Of a stretch of DNA of 64,000 nt, positions 1 through 9,712 are shown piece by piece (positions within the stretch are counted from its first letter, which is position 1; the number at the start of each line of letters is the position of its first letter). Under the pieces are notes generated by a model. It searched no databases and was not told where the DNA came from. It saw nothing but the letters and a program-made list of their open reading frames with translations. Made by a program: the position numbers and the translations under genes. The stretch comes from Phytophthora quininea (Eukaryota; Oomycota; Peronosporomycetes; Peronosporales; Peronosporaceae): contig JAAVTG010000051.1 in the NCBI GenBank assembly GCA_011947345.1, forward strand, positions 124,001-188,000, given 5' to 3'.

Positions 1-35
1 GTCGTGGAGGAGCTCAGCATGCCAACGGGGCCGGA

Positions 36-1118
36 ATGTGCGTGCAATGGATCTTCGACCGAGGCGCGTGGAATATGACAGCGACGAACAAGGCCTTCGC
101 GTATGTTTTCAACACTCCAGCAGAAGACCACAAGATTGCTCGCGTCTTGAGCAACCGCAAGCCCAGCGCAGAAGTCCCGCTGTTGTCGATCGACCCCTTC
201 GACTCGGACACGCACCAGAAAATTGCCTCCGTTGCATCAGCGCTATTCGTCGCTTCGTCTGGGCTTGACACCGCACAATATAACGTCAACGCACCAGTGC
301 TCGAGACTCTCATGGCGTACCTGCTCCGCCACTACCCAGCGCTGAAGGCTCTTTCGGCTGATGGCCCTGCGATCCAGCGGCTGGAGGCTTGTGCTGTCGA
401 GAAAGGCTTCTGTGTCAATGACTTGCTGGCTTGGTCGTCTCACCTGACCTGTGATCCAAAACCCACCGAGGAACAACATACCGGGGCCCCACAAGAAGCA
501 TCGACCGATGTTACCAAGCACCCCGTGTTTCTCCATCAAACCGCCTTGATTGAACAATTAATTCAAGTGAACAAGACACTCGACGCTCGCTTGACAGTAA
601 TGGAGGCTAAGCTCTGCAACAAACACGCACGGACACCAACACTGCAGGAAACAAGTGAGGATACAAGTAGCGACAAACAGCCATCCAAGCGACGACGTAC
701 CTCTCCAGCTTCGAGCCTCAAAGACACCTGGTTTGCGTGGTACGCTCAAGAGCCGCGAATGTGGAGCTCGACCGACGGCGCTACAAAGCACACTCGGTCC
801 AACGCGAAGTGGCTTGTTGGCTTCATGAAAATCTTCCTGACCGACGGCTTCACGCTTGTTGAAAGCTCACCACGCTATCGAGACGATGTCCTTGAGGTCG
901 GGGCTGCTGCCGAAGTCGCGGTGCTGGAACTTCTTCGTGGTCATGGGATCAAAGCGCGCGGTGGCAACAATGTGTTGAAGTACCTGCGGGGGCTCCACAA
1001 GTCTGGTTTGCTCAATGAACACGTCGCTCGCTTCAATCACCTACAACGAGGAGGTCACATCATGGATCCTTCACCGGGACACACGCAAAACATCATCGAG
1101 TTAGTGATTGCAGCTTAA
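36..1118 (+). CDS. Unknown oomycete protein, probably repetitive family
   Basis: One uninterrupted frame of 360 codons from an ATG. I do not recognise a named domain. Residues 1-150 are mixed alpha/beta-like, residues 180-235 are polar and end in a basic stretch (KRRRT near 225) that could be a nuclear localisation signal, and the C-terminal 130 residues hold the most ordered-looking part (motifs DTWFAWY, SNAKWLVGFMK, RYRDDVL). The stop lies 97 nt before the start of a chromodomain protein on the same strand, so the two may belong to one mobile or multicopy unit. An upstream start outside the window is possible because the frame begins only 36 nt from the edge. Function not assigned. Confidence 0.55.
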   Translation: MCVQWIFDRGAWNMTATNKAFAYVFNTPAEDHKIARVLSNRKPSAEVPLLSIDPFDSDTHQKIASVASALFVASSGLDTAQYNVNAPVLETLMAYLLRHYPALKALSADGPAIQRLEACAVEKGFCVNDLLAWSSHLTCDPKPTEEQHTGAPQEASTDVTKHPVFLHQTALIEQLIQVNKTLDARLTVMEAKLCNKHARTPTLQETSEDTSSDKQPSKRRRTSPASSLKDTWFAWYAQEPRMWSSTDGATKHTRSNAKWLVGFMKIFLTDGFTLVESSPRYRDDVLEVGAAAEVAVLELLRGHGIKARGGNNVLKYLRGLHKSGLLNEHVARFNHLQRGGHIMDPSPGHTQNIIELVIAA

Positions 1119-1215
1119 TTTCATTATCGCACCTCCGCGGCCAGTCGTTCTTGCAGCCGCTTGTCCCTCCGAAATTGAAAGCTCATTCTGCATCTTACAC
1201 CCGCAACACGTAGCC

Positions 1216-1749
1216 ATGCCTTCACGCAAGCCCTCGAAGAAAGCGGTCAGCTCAAGGCAGGAGTTCAAGGGCCTCTGTATCGCTGTTGGAAAGACGTTCA
1301 AGATACGTGTCAGGGATGAAGTTATTCGCCATCTTCGACTTACCTTGAACACGACTGTCGCCTCTGCAAGTCTCCTCCCCGAAGCTCTCGAGGTGATCTT
1401 CGCTGCTCTTGCCGATCGGAAGAAGCGCCGCCCCACGCTGAACGATGTGCACGAGTGGCTTGTCCCTCCCGAAGACGCTGGCGTTGACGCGGAGGCTGAA
1501 GACGACGAAGGCGCGGTCGACGCTCCACAAGATGAGCCCCAGCACTACGTGCGCAAGCTGGTCAACTGGAAGCGTGAGAACCGCACCACGTACTACCTTG
1601 TGGACTGGGAGCCGACTTGGGAGCCTCGATGCCACGTGAATCCCACCGTCGTCGCGGCCTTCGAGAAGGAGCGCCGCCTGCTTGTCCGCAAAGCCTTCAT
1701 CGACGACGAAGCTGTAGAAGACAACTCGCTCAACGCCACAGAAGCATAG
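1216..1749 (+). CDS. Chromodomain protein with H2A-like N-terminal helix pattern
   Basis: The first good ATG (MPSRKPSKK) gives 177 residues. The C-terminal third (about residues 112-155) reads like a chromodomain: a hydrophobic strand, then aromatic residues in YYLVDWEPTWEPRCHV, then a helix rich in charged residues. Residues 30-78 have the spacing of a histone H2A fold: a VIRHLR helix, a loop, a long helix ASLLPEALEVIFAAL, a basic loop KKRRP and a final helix NDVHEWL. Between the two lies an acidic linker. Chromodomains bind methylated histone tails; the histone-like reading is my inference from pattern only. It follows an unknown gene by 97 nt. Such proteins in oomycetes are often tied to mobile elements. 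Confidence 0.5.
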   Translation: MPSRKPSKKAVSSRQEFKGLCIAVGKTFKIRVRDEVIRHLRLTLNTTVASASLLPEALEVIFAALADRKKRRPTLNDVHEWLVPPEDAGVDAEAEDDEGAVDAPQDEPQHYVRKLVNWKRENRTTYYLVDWEPTWEPRCHVNPTVVAAFEKERRLLVRKAFIDDEAVEDNSLNATEA

Positions 1750-1825
1750 GATGAGTCAATCATAACGGTTAATACAGGGTGTATTACATGCTTTACAACA
1801 CTAGATACATCACACTACACTGCGT

Positions 1826-1953
1826 TGAACACTGAGCTTGACCTCCAGATGGAACAGCAAAGTTAACCTCGTCACAGAGTACACACAACATGAATTTGTA
1901 TGCGGCATCGAACACAGAGCTTAACCTCCGAATGGAACAGCAATGTTAACCTC
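1826..1953. repeat. Two imperfect copies of a ~45-bp unit
   Basis: A unit of about 45 bp occurs at 1826-1870 and again at 1909-1953. Each copy carries GAGCTT, then ACCTCC, then ATGGAACAGCAA and GTTAACCTC, with a few substitutions. A CA-rich microsatellite follows at about 1961-1987. The stretch lies between the chromodomain gene and a tRNA-like sequence; no coding potential is visible. Confidence 0.6.
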
Positions 1954-1990
1954 AACGCGCGCACACACACACACATACACACGCACTGTA

Positions 1991-2061
1991 GCTCATGCCT
2001 GGAATCGAACCAGCGCCACCGAGTGTTTTAAGCTCGGGCTCATCCACTGGGCATCATGAGC
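1991..2061 (-). tRNA. tRNA-like sequence (tRNA pseudogene or SINE head)
   Basis: On the minus strand the ends pair as a perfect 7-bp acceptor stem (GCTCATG with CATGAGC), 71 nt in all. A D-arm (GCCC AGTGGATGA) and a T-arm with the intact B box GGTTCGATTCC are present. The anticodon stem CGAGC/ACTCG has a C-A mismatch next to the loop and the D stem has one mismatch, so the anticodon (AAA by simple counting) is doubtful. No T-run terminator follows directly. A tRNA pseudogene or the head of a tRNA-derived SINE is more likely than a working tRNA. Confidence 0.5.
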
Positions 2062-2713
2062 GGTCGAGACTTGCGCCCGAGAGCGGCAAAATCCCGAATG
2101 ACAGCTCGGCAGTGAATGCCAGCCACACAGTTTGTGTGGACACGTGGCCACTAACCCAGCGTATTTACGCTGCCCGTAAGAACAGGCTTTTACGTACCCA
2201 CTCTTTTGGCCCCCGATTTCCGAGGCCGAGCATCGTTTGTCAATTTGCCGGCTGCAGAGCACATGGCTCTGCAGCGCTAAAAATGTATGTTTTAGTTTTT
2301 GCCTCTATCTTTGCCCACAGGCCGTTTTAGAGCCTGGGAATCCGCCTGTAAACTCGCCTTTGTATGGCTCTCTTAGGATTCTCAAATCTACATGTGGTTT
2401 CAAACCTGCCTTTTTAGACTCTTTTCTGATCGGCTCTTTTCCCTCCGATGTACCGCTTTTCCGGTACGGGTCGGAGAAGGTCGACGGTCGGAGGTTTTAC
2501 ACTATGGAACATACTCGGTAGCTCCAAGGTTTTGACCAATCACATGACGATCGTATCGTAGGTTGCTGCTCTTCCGAATTCTCGAACTTAATTCGATCCC
2601 ATGGCCACTATACTAAAATGAACTCAAGGAATTTGCGAATCCCTGAATACATAGGCTGGCCTGCCTACGTTTTGACATAAAACTCCATATAAAACTTACG
2701 AAAGCACGAGAAT
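2062..2713. other. Intergenic stretch without recognised gene
   Basis: About 650 bp with short open frames only. I see no domain, no intron pattern and no strong repeat. The 2340-2500 part has several TTTT runs. Confidence 0.4.
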
Positions 2714-2815
2714 GAATTTTCCGAGACGTTGCATCCTTAGATGCTGGTGGAACGTGGTTGGACTCGAATGAGGTTATCAAGCTGTAGATTTCTTCATGTG
2801 CGGTGGATGTTGGGT
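2714..2815 (+). pseudogene. Relic of ankyrin-kinase gene (pseudokinase start)
   Basis: This 102-bp stretch matches 21088-21199, the beginning of the first kinase domain of the intact gene in this window. Shared blocks include GATGCTGGTGGA/GATGTTGGTGGA, ACGTGGTT-GACTCGAATG and GTGGATGTTGGGT. It has lost about 10 bp and a TGG codon has become TAG. Nothing else of the gene is recognisable around it, so it is a small decayed duplicate rather than a gene. Confidence 0.75.
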
Positions 2816-2963
2816 GAGATGTACTACGTTAAGGTTGAATAGTCCTGCTGAAGCTATGTGGTGAAGGAGACTCAGTAAGGGTGAGTTCAAGTTGGGTTGA
2901 AGTTAACCATCTCTAGCTCAAGTATCCCCCGACTTCTTTAACTCATTTGGTTGACCCTCCCAA

Positions 2964-2979
2964 CCATTCCCAATTTTCG
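2964..2979 (+). promoter_or_regulatory. Oomycete-type core promoter (Inr+FPR)
   Basis: CCATTCCCAATTTTCG fits the known oomycete start-site consensus (Inr TCAYTYY followed directly by the flanking promoter region CAWTTT). It lies 11 nt before the ATG at 2990, which fits the very short leaders of oomycete genes and supports that start for the AAA ATPase. Confidence 0.6.
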
Positions 2980-2989
2980 CCAAGAAGTG

Positions 2990-5180
2990 ATGTCGACGTC
3001 TACTGCTTTTGAATCTGACGTGATCAACACTTTGTGTACGGGCAATGCCGTCTCCGACCTCATCGTGTGCATGACGGTGCCCGCCGTCGTGAAACGCATC
3101 GCCGACTCGGACCAAGACGAACTGAGAGTGACCGAGTCGGTCGTCAGGTTCGTCCACAATTTGCTATTCCCACGGAATTATGTGACTCACGTCGTGGAGA
3201 CCAAAGAAATCACCGGGAACTACAGCACGTATCGAGTCGGCGAGGGGTCCAAGGGCAGCGAACTTGTCACAATTTATGCAGTGATATGGGAGCACTTGCA
3301 GAGGAAGTATGAGGTCGCTGTGTCGCTTTTGACTGGAGGTCTGCTGGAGTCTCTCACGACGGGATAATGTCGATCGACGGAAACTCTCGGCGTACTGCGG
3401 GCCAGGCAGTTGTGTGTGTTGAAAGGTTGATTCAAGAATGAAAAGAAAATGAAAGCTTGCTATCCTACTGCAACCTCTTGCGCTTCACTACAGCCTCTTC
3501 AATATCGTCATTCCAACAAGCTGTTGTTGGTTTTACTGGGACTGGCAAGTTGACCATCTCGACACGACTCCTCAGCTGTTGCAGCTTGAGTTGCAAACAC
3601 TTGCACTTCAACTCGTGACAGAACTGCTTCAAAAGGCCATTTTACTTTATCTCACAGAACATCTTGAGCTGACGGATAAGCCCGGACGGTACGAGCTCAT
3701 GGAACGGCCCAACGCGAAGAGATTCCTCGAGGAGAAGGAGTTCCTGCACATAGATCTAGAGAAGAGGAAGCGAATCAAAGCGCTACTTGATGAAGCTGCC
3801 TCTCCTGAGGTAGCCAAGCTTGGCGTGAGTGTGCTGCCACCTCGCAACCGCTGGGTGACAGTAGAAGAAGGAGTCGAGTTTATGAACGAGACCAAGAAAG
3901 AGAACGACGACAAGAGCACGACTATCCAAGAGACCAAGACGCTCTTTCACCTCCGATCGAATTTTGCTGATGGACCGGAGAGGATTGACGCCTTTGTGAA
4001 GAAGGCGTTTGAATTTTACCGGGACATCGAGAACAAGAAGTTTACCAACGACACGTCCCGGTACATGTACGTGCGTTCGTCGGATCGACCGCCTGCTTCG
4101 GATTCAGATGATGAGAGCAAGACCAATGCGCCGTACCACAAGCGCTATGCTTTGGGGGACGACAAGACCTTCGACAACGTCTTTTTATGAGAAGGAGTCG
4201 CTACTGCAATTGTTGGACCACTTCGAAAACAAGACTGGTAAGTTTGCCATTGAAGGCTTCCCCAACAAGGTCGGTCTTCTGTTGTACGGTCCTCCTGGAA
4301 CGGGCAAGACGAGTGTGATCAAGGCCGTCGCAGAAAAGACTGGATGTCATGTAGTGAACGTTTCTTTGGGCAAAATCAAGACCAACCAAGAGCTCATGGA
4401 CGCCATGTTCGATCTCCGATACGCGGTGGACGGTCTGGATCTGCCTGTGCGCATGAACTTTAAGGACATTGTGTTTGTGATGGAAGACATCGACTGCGCA
4501 TCTTCAGTCGTGGCCAGTCGTGAAGATGGATCAACGACACCAGTGTCGGAGACGGCGGAGGAAAATAAAGAGGCTGCTTCGAAGGAGGCTGGTGAAGAGA
4601 AGGAGGCTGCAACAACTGAAGATGCCCCAAAGATGGAGTCGCCACTGCCATTCTTCCGTCGGAGAAAAGACGCTGCTCGTTTTTTCAGTTCTGGTTTGGA
4701 TGATGATGACGACGACGACGACGATTTCTTCGCTGCATTGCTGCAATCTCAGGGGAGTTTGAAGGCTTCGGTCCGATCGGTCCCAAGATGAAGGGAGGGT
4801 TTGTGTCGTCTTCCAACTCGACCGACAAGCTCAACCTCGCTGGTGTGCTCAACGTTCTGGACGGAGTCATCGACTGTCCGGGTCGGATTGTCATCATGAC
4901 GACGAACCACCCCGAGATGCTGGATCCAGCTCTTGTACGACCTGGACGGATCAGCAAGAAGATCCACCTCGGCTACATGTCGACGGTGCAAATGGAGAAG
5001 ATGATCGCGTACTACTTTTCATCCACATTTACATCGGAACAACGGAGGCGGCTGGAAAGTATCGAGGCATCGAAGCACGAATTCACACCAGCCGGGATTG
5101 AAGAGCTCTGTGCGGAGTACAACAGCATCGATGAAGTTCTTGAGCAACTGGTCCAGAAAGTGGCGCCTAACACACAATAA
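2990..5180 (+). CDS. BCS1-like AAA ATPase (frame broken)
   Basis: Resembles the mitochondrial chaperone BCS1 group of AAA ATPases. The N-terminal part (2990-3367) is followed by a part from about 3660 carrying VSVLPPRNRWVTVEEGV, typical of oomycete BCS1-like proteins. The AAA core has Walker A GPPGTGKTS (about 4293-4319), Walker B-like VFVMEDIDC, and the sensor/arginine region MTTNHPEMLDPALVRPGR (4897-4950). A long acidic D-run (4699-4725) sits before the second half. Breaks: the link 3367-3660 is unresolved (intron or insertion); at TTTTT 4182-4186 the frame shifts; at GGGG 4752-4755 one more G would keep the frame. An ATP-driven protein translocation or remodelling role is known for BCS1; the substrate here is unknown. 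Confidence 0.7.
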
Positions 5181-5871
5181 ACAATTTTCACCGTCTTGTC
5201 AATGCAGCCAGGTGGATTATGATCATCAATCAATGCAGCATAATCCCACTCACGAGCGAACTCGGGACTCGAGGGAAATGCTTGCAGTGCATATTTATCA
5301 TTTCACGCCGCGGATTACTTGTCGTGCGATGTCTTGGCAAATCCATAAACACCACTGCCCGCTACACACTCCTCAATTTCCTCCCCAACGCACTCGGAAT
5401 AGGTCGATAGTACTCCCGCTTTGTCGTGCAGGACTCCAGAACATCCAAAGTCGATCATTTTCACCAGACAAACAGTTTCCGTTGCCCACCAGTCAAGTCC
5501 CGGAGCAACAATGCCGATATCAACATGTTTGTCATTTTGTCACTTCGTGGTCGGGTGGCTTATAATCACCGATGGCTGCATATCAATAATCGCCGAAGAG
5601 CTTGGGATTTGACTCGATGAACAGATTTCATTGGCATGCTTCTCTTTCGTGACATGTGTCCGCAAGATTACTTGAGCTGTGGTGTCTTGACAGATCCGTA
5701 AACAATCATCTTCATCATAGGATATCCAAGCACACCGAAATGAAATGTACAGCATTGCCGCGTTGAACTCGAGTAGTAGCACCCAAAACTTTGACAAAAA
5801 ACTGAGCAAGCACGATCCTTTTTCATCCCACAACGCTTTCCCATCTTTCATCATTCCATAGCAACTACCCC
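5181..5871. other. Gap with a possible decayed C-terminal coding piece
   Basis: On the minus strand about 5505-5315 an open stretch of roughly 68 codons runs from VDIGIVAPGLDWW to a stop after VYGFAKTSHDK. A second end of the same kind (VYGSVKTPQLK, stop) lies at about 5720-5685. I do not recognise the family. The region follows the AAA ATPase and precedes the 3' end of the M96-like gene, and looks like remains of an older gene. Confidence 0.35.
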
Positions 5872-6991
5872 CTATCGGTCAGCAACTTCATCAGCCACGG
5901 TCTCCTGGATTGTCAACCAATACGCCCGCATCTGCAGTCCCCAGGCGCCCAAAAGCTTCTCCACTCGCGTTGAAATCTTGTCCTGGTTTTCTGCGAAGAT
6001 CTGTCCGTAAAACTGAACGTGGCACGCTTGTTGGTGGTCCTGCGAATTGGAAATGACAAGCCAGGAATGTCCACACAGCTGCAGATCTTGACCAGGAGGG
6101 AACAAGTTGCAGACGCCAGCAAGACGACTCGATCTTCACTAGCTTGAAATTTACGCACAACCTGGAGACCACGAAAACCTCCGACTTCGTAGTTGTGGAG
6201 ACGAAGGTTGACGTCGAAGCCCTTGGCCACGGCACCGGAGTATTTCCAACCAACTCGACCATTCTGCCGTGATTGTCGCTCTTGGCGCGTTGAACCCTGC
6301 AGCCAAACAAAGGCATGTCCGCTGGGAAGACAGAGTCGGTATCCAAGTTGAGCTTGTTGGCGCGCTCGCTCAGCTGCTGCACCATGAGTATGTCATCCTC
6401 CCGTGACACCACAAACCGCTGGTTCGTAAAGACAAAGACTTGGTCCTGTACGCAAGAAATCGTTAATAGAGATGCTAGGTACGACGCCTAGAACAACGAC
6501 CACTTACGTCAAACGCGGATGTGTCCGAAAGCGCTTCATGTAGCTCCTTGCTGACCGCCGCTTGACTTTCTTGAATCGATTTCAGTCTGCGGTTGATTTC
6601 CTCTGCCTGACGCCTCTTGTGGTATTCCTCCAGCGCAGTAGTAGCCCACTGTTGGGTTTCTTTATTAGTTTGCAGCGCATTGATGCCAGCAGGTTTTTCT
6701 TTTGGCTGTCTGATGTTCTGAATCGTTTAACCCGTTCTTCCATCACCACCACCTGTTGACGTAAGTCCTCCATCTCGGCCTTCTTTCTGCGTAAGAGCTC
6801 CGTGGAGTACCCTGAGCGATATTTTCGCTTCCGCTGGGCTCTGGCTGGTTTGCTCTTCGTCTTCACCTGGGAGTCGGTAACGTTGTCTGTCCCAGTATTC
6901 CACTCAGAGCAAAGCCCTCGACCTCTCCGACGCTCTCGATGAGCGCTTTGGTCGCCTTGATTTCAGCGTTTACTTCTTCCGAGGATTTCAT
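5872..6991 (-). CDS. M96 mating-specific family / START-like protein
   Basis: Order and motifs fit the oomycete M96 mating-specific family: an N-terminal coiled-coil/basic part (RAQRKRKYRSGYSTELLRRK, then a helix to QTNKETQQW), a middle EEINRRLKSIQESQ, an intron at 6446-6507 (GTAAGT...TACAG), then VVSREDDILMVQQL and the lipid-binding-like C-terminal half (HGRMVELVGNTPVP, VVRKFQASEDRVVLLA, SWLVISNSQD). The ATG at 6991 follows GCATTTTGAATTTTGC, a good oomycete core promoter. Frame breaks occur at CCC 6891-6893, near 6710, near 6235 and near 6110; the first three fit one missing base in a short run. Biological role of M96 proteins is poorly known; expression in mating is described for the founding member. 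Confidence 0.6.
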
Positions 6992-7693
6992 GGCAAAATT
7001 CAAAATGCTCCCTCCTCGAGTCATCCTGACCTCACCCGGATCGGATGTGTTGTAGCGGATCCGCAGTCGGCTTTGTAATCATTCATACCGCATCATTCGA
7101 AGTGCGCTGTTCCGTCTCAACCAGCCGTTAAAATGTTGCCAAACGCAGTCAATTCGAGCCGCAGGATTTAGAAGAAAAAGTTGCTGTAAACTAGCTGGCT
7201 GGGCTCGTCCGAGCTTGGAGCTTGGTCAGTGCCATTTGCCACTAATGCACCACGAATTAGTTCCAATACACCCCAGAAAAAATGATGACCCAGAGTATTC
7301 GGGGGTTTCCACCAGGAACTATCTCAAAAACAACGCACCCCAAAACATCCGATTTGCCATAGCTGCCGTCGAGGGTGACGTGAATTCTCCACTGCTGTAC
7401 ATGGTGCTGAAGTTGATACTACCGTCCAGGCCAATCCCTCGAAGAGGAGGTCACGCTGCAGCTTGCTCGTTGTTGGGCGGTGTCTTGCCAAATCCATAGA
7501 TGCTGCTCGTACTGGGTGCACCCCTTGGGGGTGTCTGGTCGGCGATGTGCTACAGCGCTACTACGAAAATCCCCAACGACAGCACGCTGAGCTTCATGCA
7601 GTCGACAGAGCGGTGCGAACCGCACGTGGAATTGGGCAAGTAACACTGCCAGTAACAATCACTAGTTCGCAAACCCGAGCTTCCTGTTGGTTT
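6992..7693. other. Gap with a possible secreted-protein remnant
   Basis: On the minus strand an ATG at about 7597 starts a hydrophobic stretch (MKLSVLSLGIFVVAL) followed at once by a stop, then GAPSTSSIYGFGKTPP. It could be a broken secreted gene, and the IYGFGKTP end resembles pieces at 5.3 and 5.7 kb. No intact gene is visible. Confidence 0.3.
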
Positions 7694-8014
7694 TCAGCAG
7701 ACACTTCCTTTGGTGCTCTCAAACACCAACGACTCTGCAAGTTGTGCGCCTGCTTTACTCGACTGCGAAAACCGCTGGATGTCGGGCGGAAGCTCGGAAG
7801 AGTGAATTGTGTGGGCCTTCGAGCAGATGTAGCGACACACAACGCGCTCGACGCCATCATCGCAGTGTTCCAGCCTCACCAACAGTCCAAAGACGAGCAA
7901 AACAAACCGTGAGTTGACATATTCGTCGCCAAGAGGGATCAAACGTACGCTCCAACGGCACTGCGGTTCACTGTCGGGGTCTTCTTAAGCGGATGCAATT
8001 CATCATCGTCGACA
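7694..8014 (-). pseudogene. 3' part of the transposon-split bZIP-like gene
   Basis: Minus-strand coding remains (VDDDELHPLKKTPTVNR, then GDEYVNSRFVLLVFGLLVRLEH to a stop at 7694) abut the right-hand (gene-wise 3') side of the pogo element. The sequence on the other side of the element, ending at 9713, is the 5' part of the same gene. Frame is not continuous across the junction, so the gene has decayed besides being split. Confidence 0.5.
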
Positions 8015-9712
8015 TACAGACAACGACACAAAAAGCCGGGGTACACAAAACCCGGGGCTTAAACAGAAAACCAATACAAAATTTTAGCCAATCAAAATTG
8101 CATTATATATTTTCTTTTGCCAATAAAAACGTAAAATTTGGTTGGTGCTGCTATAAAACAAAGGCTGACCCCTGCATTCCGAGACGCACCATTTCAAGAC
8201 GCGCAATGAAGCGCAAGCAGCAAGGGTACACAGTGAAGGAGAAACTGGAGGCGCTCGACCTCATCGAGGCGGTGGGGTTGTCGGAGGCCGTCGCCGAGCT
8301 GGGCTACCCACACGGCACAGTGGACGGCTGGTGGCGGTCTCGCGACAGGCTTCGTTCCTTCACCGGGAACAAGCTATCCAAGACGACGAAAGGGCAGGGG
8401 CGCAAGGAGAGCTTTCCCTTCACCCCTGCTCTGGTGACTTTTATGAAAGACACGCGTCGAGATGAAGAGGTAAGCACAGCACATTTATTGAGTATTGATA
8501 TTTATACTAACTAACTTCCTATTAGTGGCTCACCACCTCTATCATGATAGGTTTTATAGAAGCCAACTACTGCCTCTGGCTAGAAAGCTACGCAGAGGGC
8601 AAGACATCGCCCGCGAGTTGTCGCCGTGCGCTTGAAAGACTCCTCCAACGAACCGCAGACAGGTATTTTTGTATTTCAGTACATCTTAGAATATTAATGC
8701 TAATTTGTTGCGTGAAATATTAATTTGTATTGATTTTAGATATGGGTTCTCAACTCAAAAGCCCAGGAAACAAAATTGCCTAGTGCTGATCTTTTGGAGA
8801 TCAAGGCTAACTTTGCAATAGAGTTTTGGTCTACCTACAGCTCCTATTCCCCTGCCGAAATCTACAACGTCGACGAAACGGCGATAAACTTCGACATGCC
8901 GCCCGCGCGAATCTGGGGCGTGAAGGGAAGGAATGGGTCCGCCAAAGTCAAAGACTTGACGAAGCACTCAGGCCGCATGACAGCTGTGCTTACGATTAGA
9001 GCAGACGGTACGTTTTTATTTCTTATTTATTTATGTTATAGTTTACTTATTTTCTCTCTTCATTGTTTTAGGAAAAAACTTCCAATTCTTTTCATTTTAC
9101 GCGGCAAGTTGGGCGGAAGCATCGAGGCTAAAGAACTGAAGACCCTTCCAAAAGGCCATTTTTACACGGTTCAAGAAGCAGGCTGGATGGACGCTGTGGG
9201 TTGGCAGTTTTATGTTAAAAATTTGCTAAAATATGAAATCGACAGCCCAGCGCTGCTCCTTGTCGACAACTTCGACAGTCATGTGTCGGAGCAAGGAGTG
9301 CGCGTTGTGGCCGAGGAAGCCTGTGCCACCGTGGTCCCTTTGCCCCCAAAAGCACCTCAGTGTGCCAGCCATTAGACGTGGGGGTCATGGGACCACTTAA
9401 ATCACGAATTCGTGGCTGCTACACACCTAAAAGGGCCTTCCAGCGCCTAAAAACGTCTAAAAGCTATAAAAGCTACGATTAAGGCGTGGGAAGAGTTTTC
9501 ACCAGATCTAGTTATTCGTAGCTTCGAAACAGCAATTCCTAGGTATGAGTCATTTATAGTTTAACTCGCCTTATAAAATTCCGGTTTTTGCACAATTTAG
9601 GGTAAATATTATCCAATCAAACACCAGCTCTGTTAGCTTCCGAGTTTTTGTGTCCATAATTTTTGTATGAGAACCTAGACTGATTTACCCGGCTTTTGTG
9701 CCGTTGTCTGTA
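8015..9712 (+). mobile_element. pogo/mariner-type DNA transposon with TIRs
   Basis: The ends are inverted repeats of about 27 bp: CAGACAACGACACAAAAAGC at the left (from 8017) and the reverse complement CAGACAACGGCACAAAAGCC at the right (to 9710). Both are flanked by TA (8015-8016, 9711-9712), the target duplication expected for the Tc1/mariner superfamily. The element of about 1.69 kb holds one transposase gene. It interrupts a bZIP-like gene on the opposite strand. Confidence 0.85.
8206..9540 (+). pseudogene. pogo-like DDE transposase, three introns, frame breaks
   Basis: Starts MKRKQQGYTVKEKLEALDLI, a CENP-B/Psq-like helix-turn-helix. Catalytic acidic residues are visible in YNVDETAINFDMP, LLVDNFDSH and QPLDVGVMGPLK, the DDD arrangement of pogo/jerky transposases. 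Introns: 8470-8525 (GTAAGC...ATTAG, branch CTAAC), 8663-8739 and 9008-9071, all with good splice ends. Frames fail to join at AAAA 8772-8775 and AAAAAA 9073-9078, each as if one A were missing, and again near 9358. The last breaks make it a doubtful active enzyme. The end is uncertain (stop near 9480-9540). Confidence 0.75.

Noticed and set aside
4699..4725. Trinucleotide GAT/GAC repeat as a microsatellite of interest
   Set aside because: It lies in the coding frame as an acidic run, which is usual in this family in my memory; no further sign of expansion.
4694..4752. A 59-nt GT...AG intron in the BCS1-like gene
   Set aside because: It would keep the frame, but removes the whole acidic run and has a weak donor (GTTTGG). 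One missing G in GGGG 4752-4755 explains the break more simply and fits the pattern elsewhere.
5872..6991. M96-like gene as a definite pseudogene
   Set aside because: Three of its breaks fit one missing base in a short run and the intron and promoter look normal, so errors cannot be told from decay.
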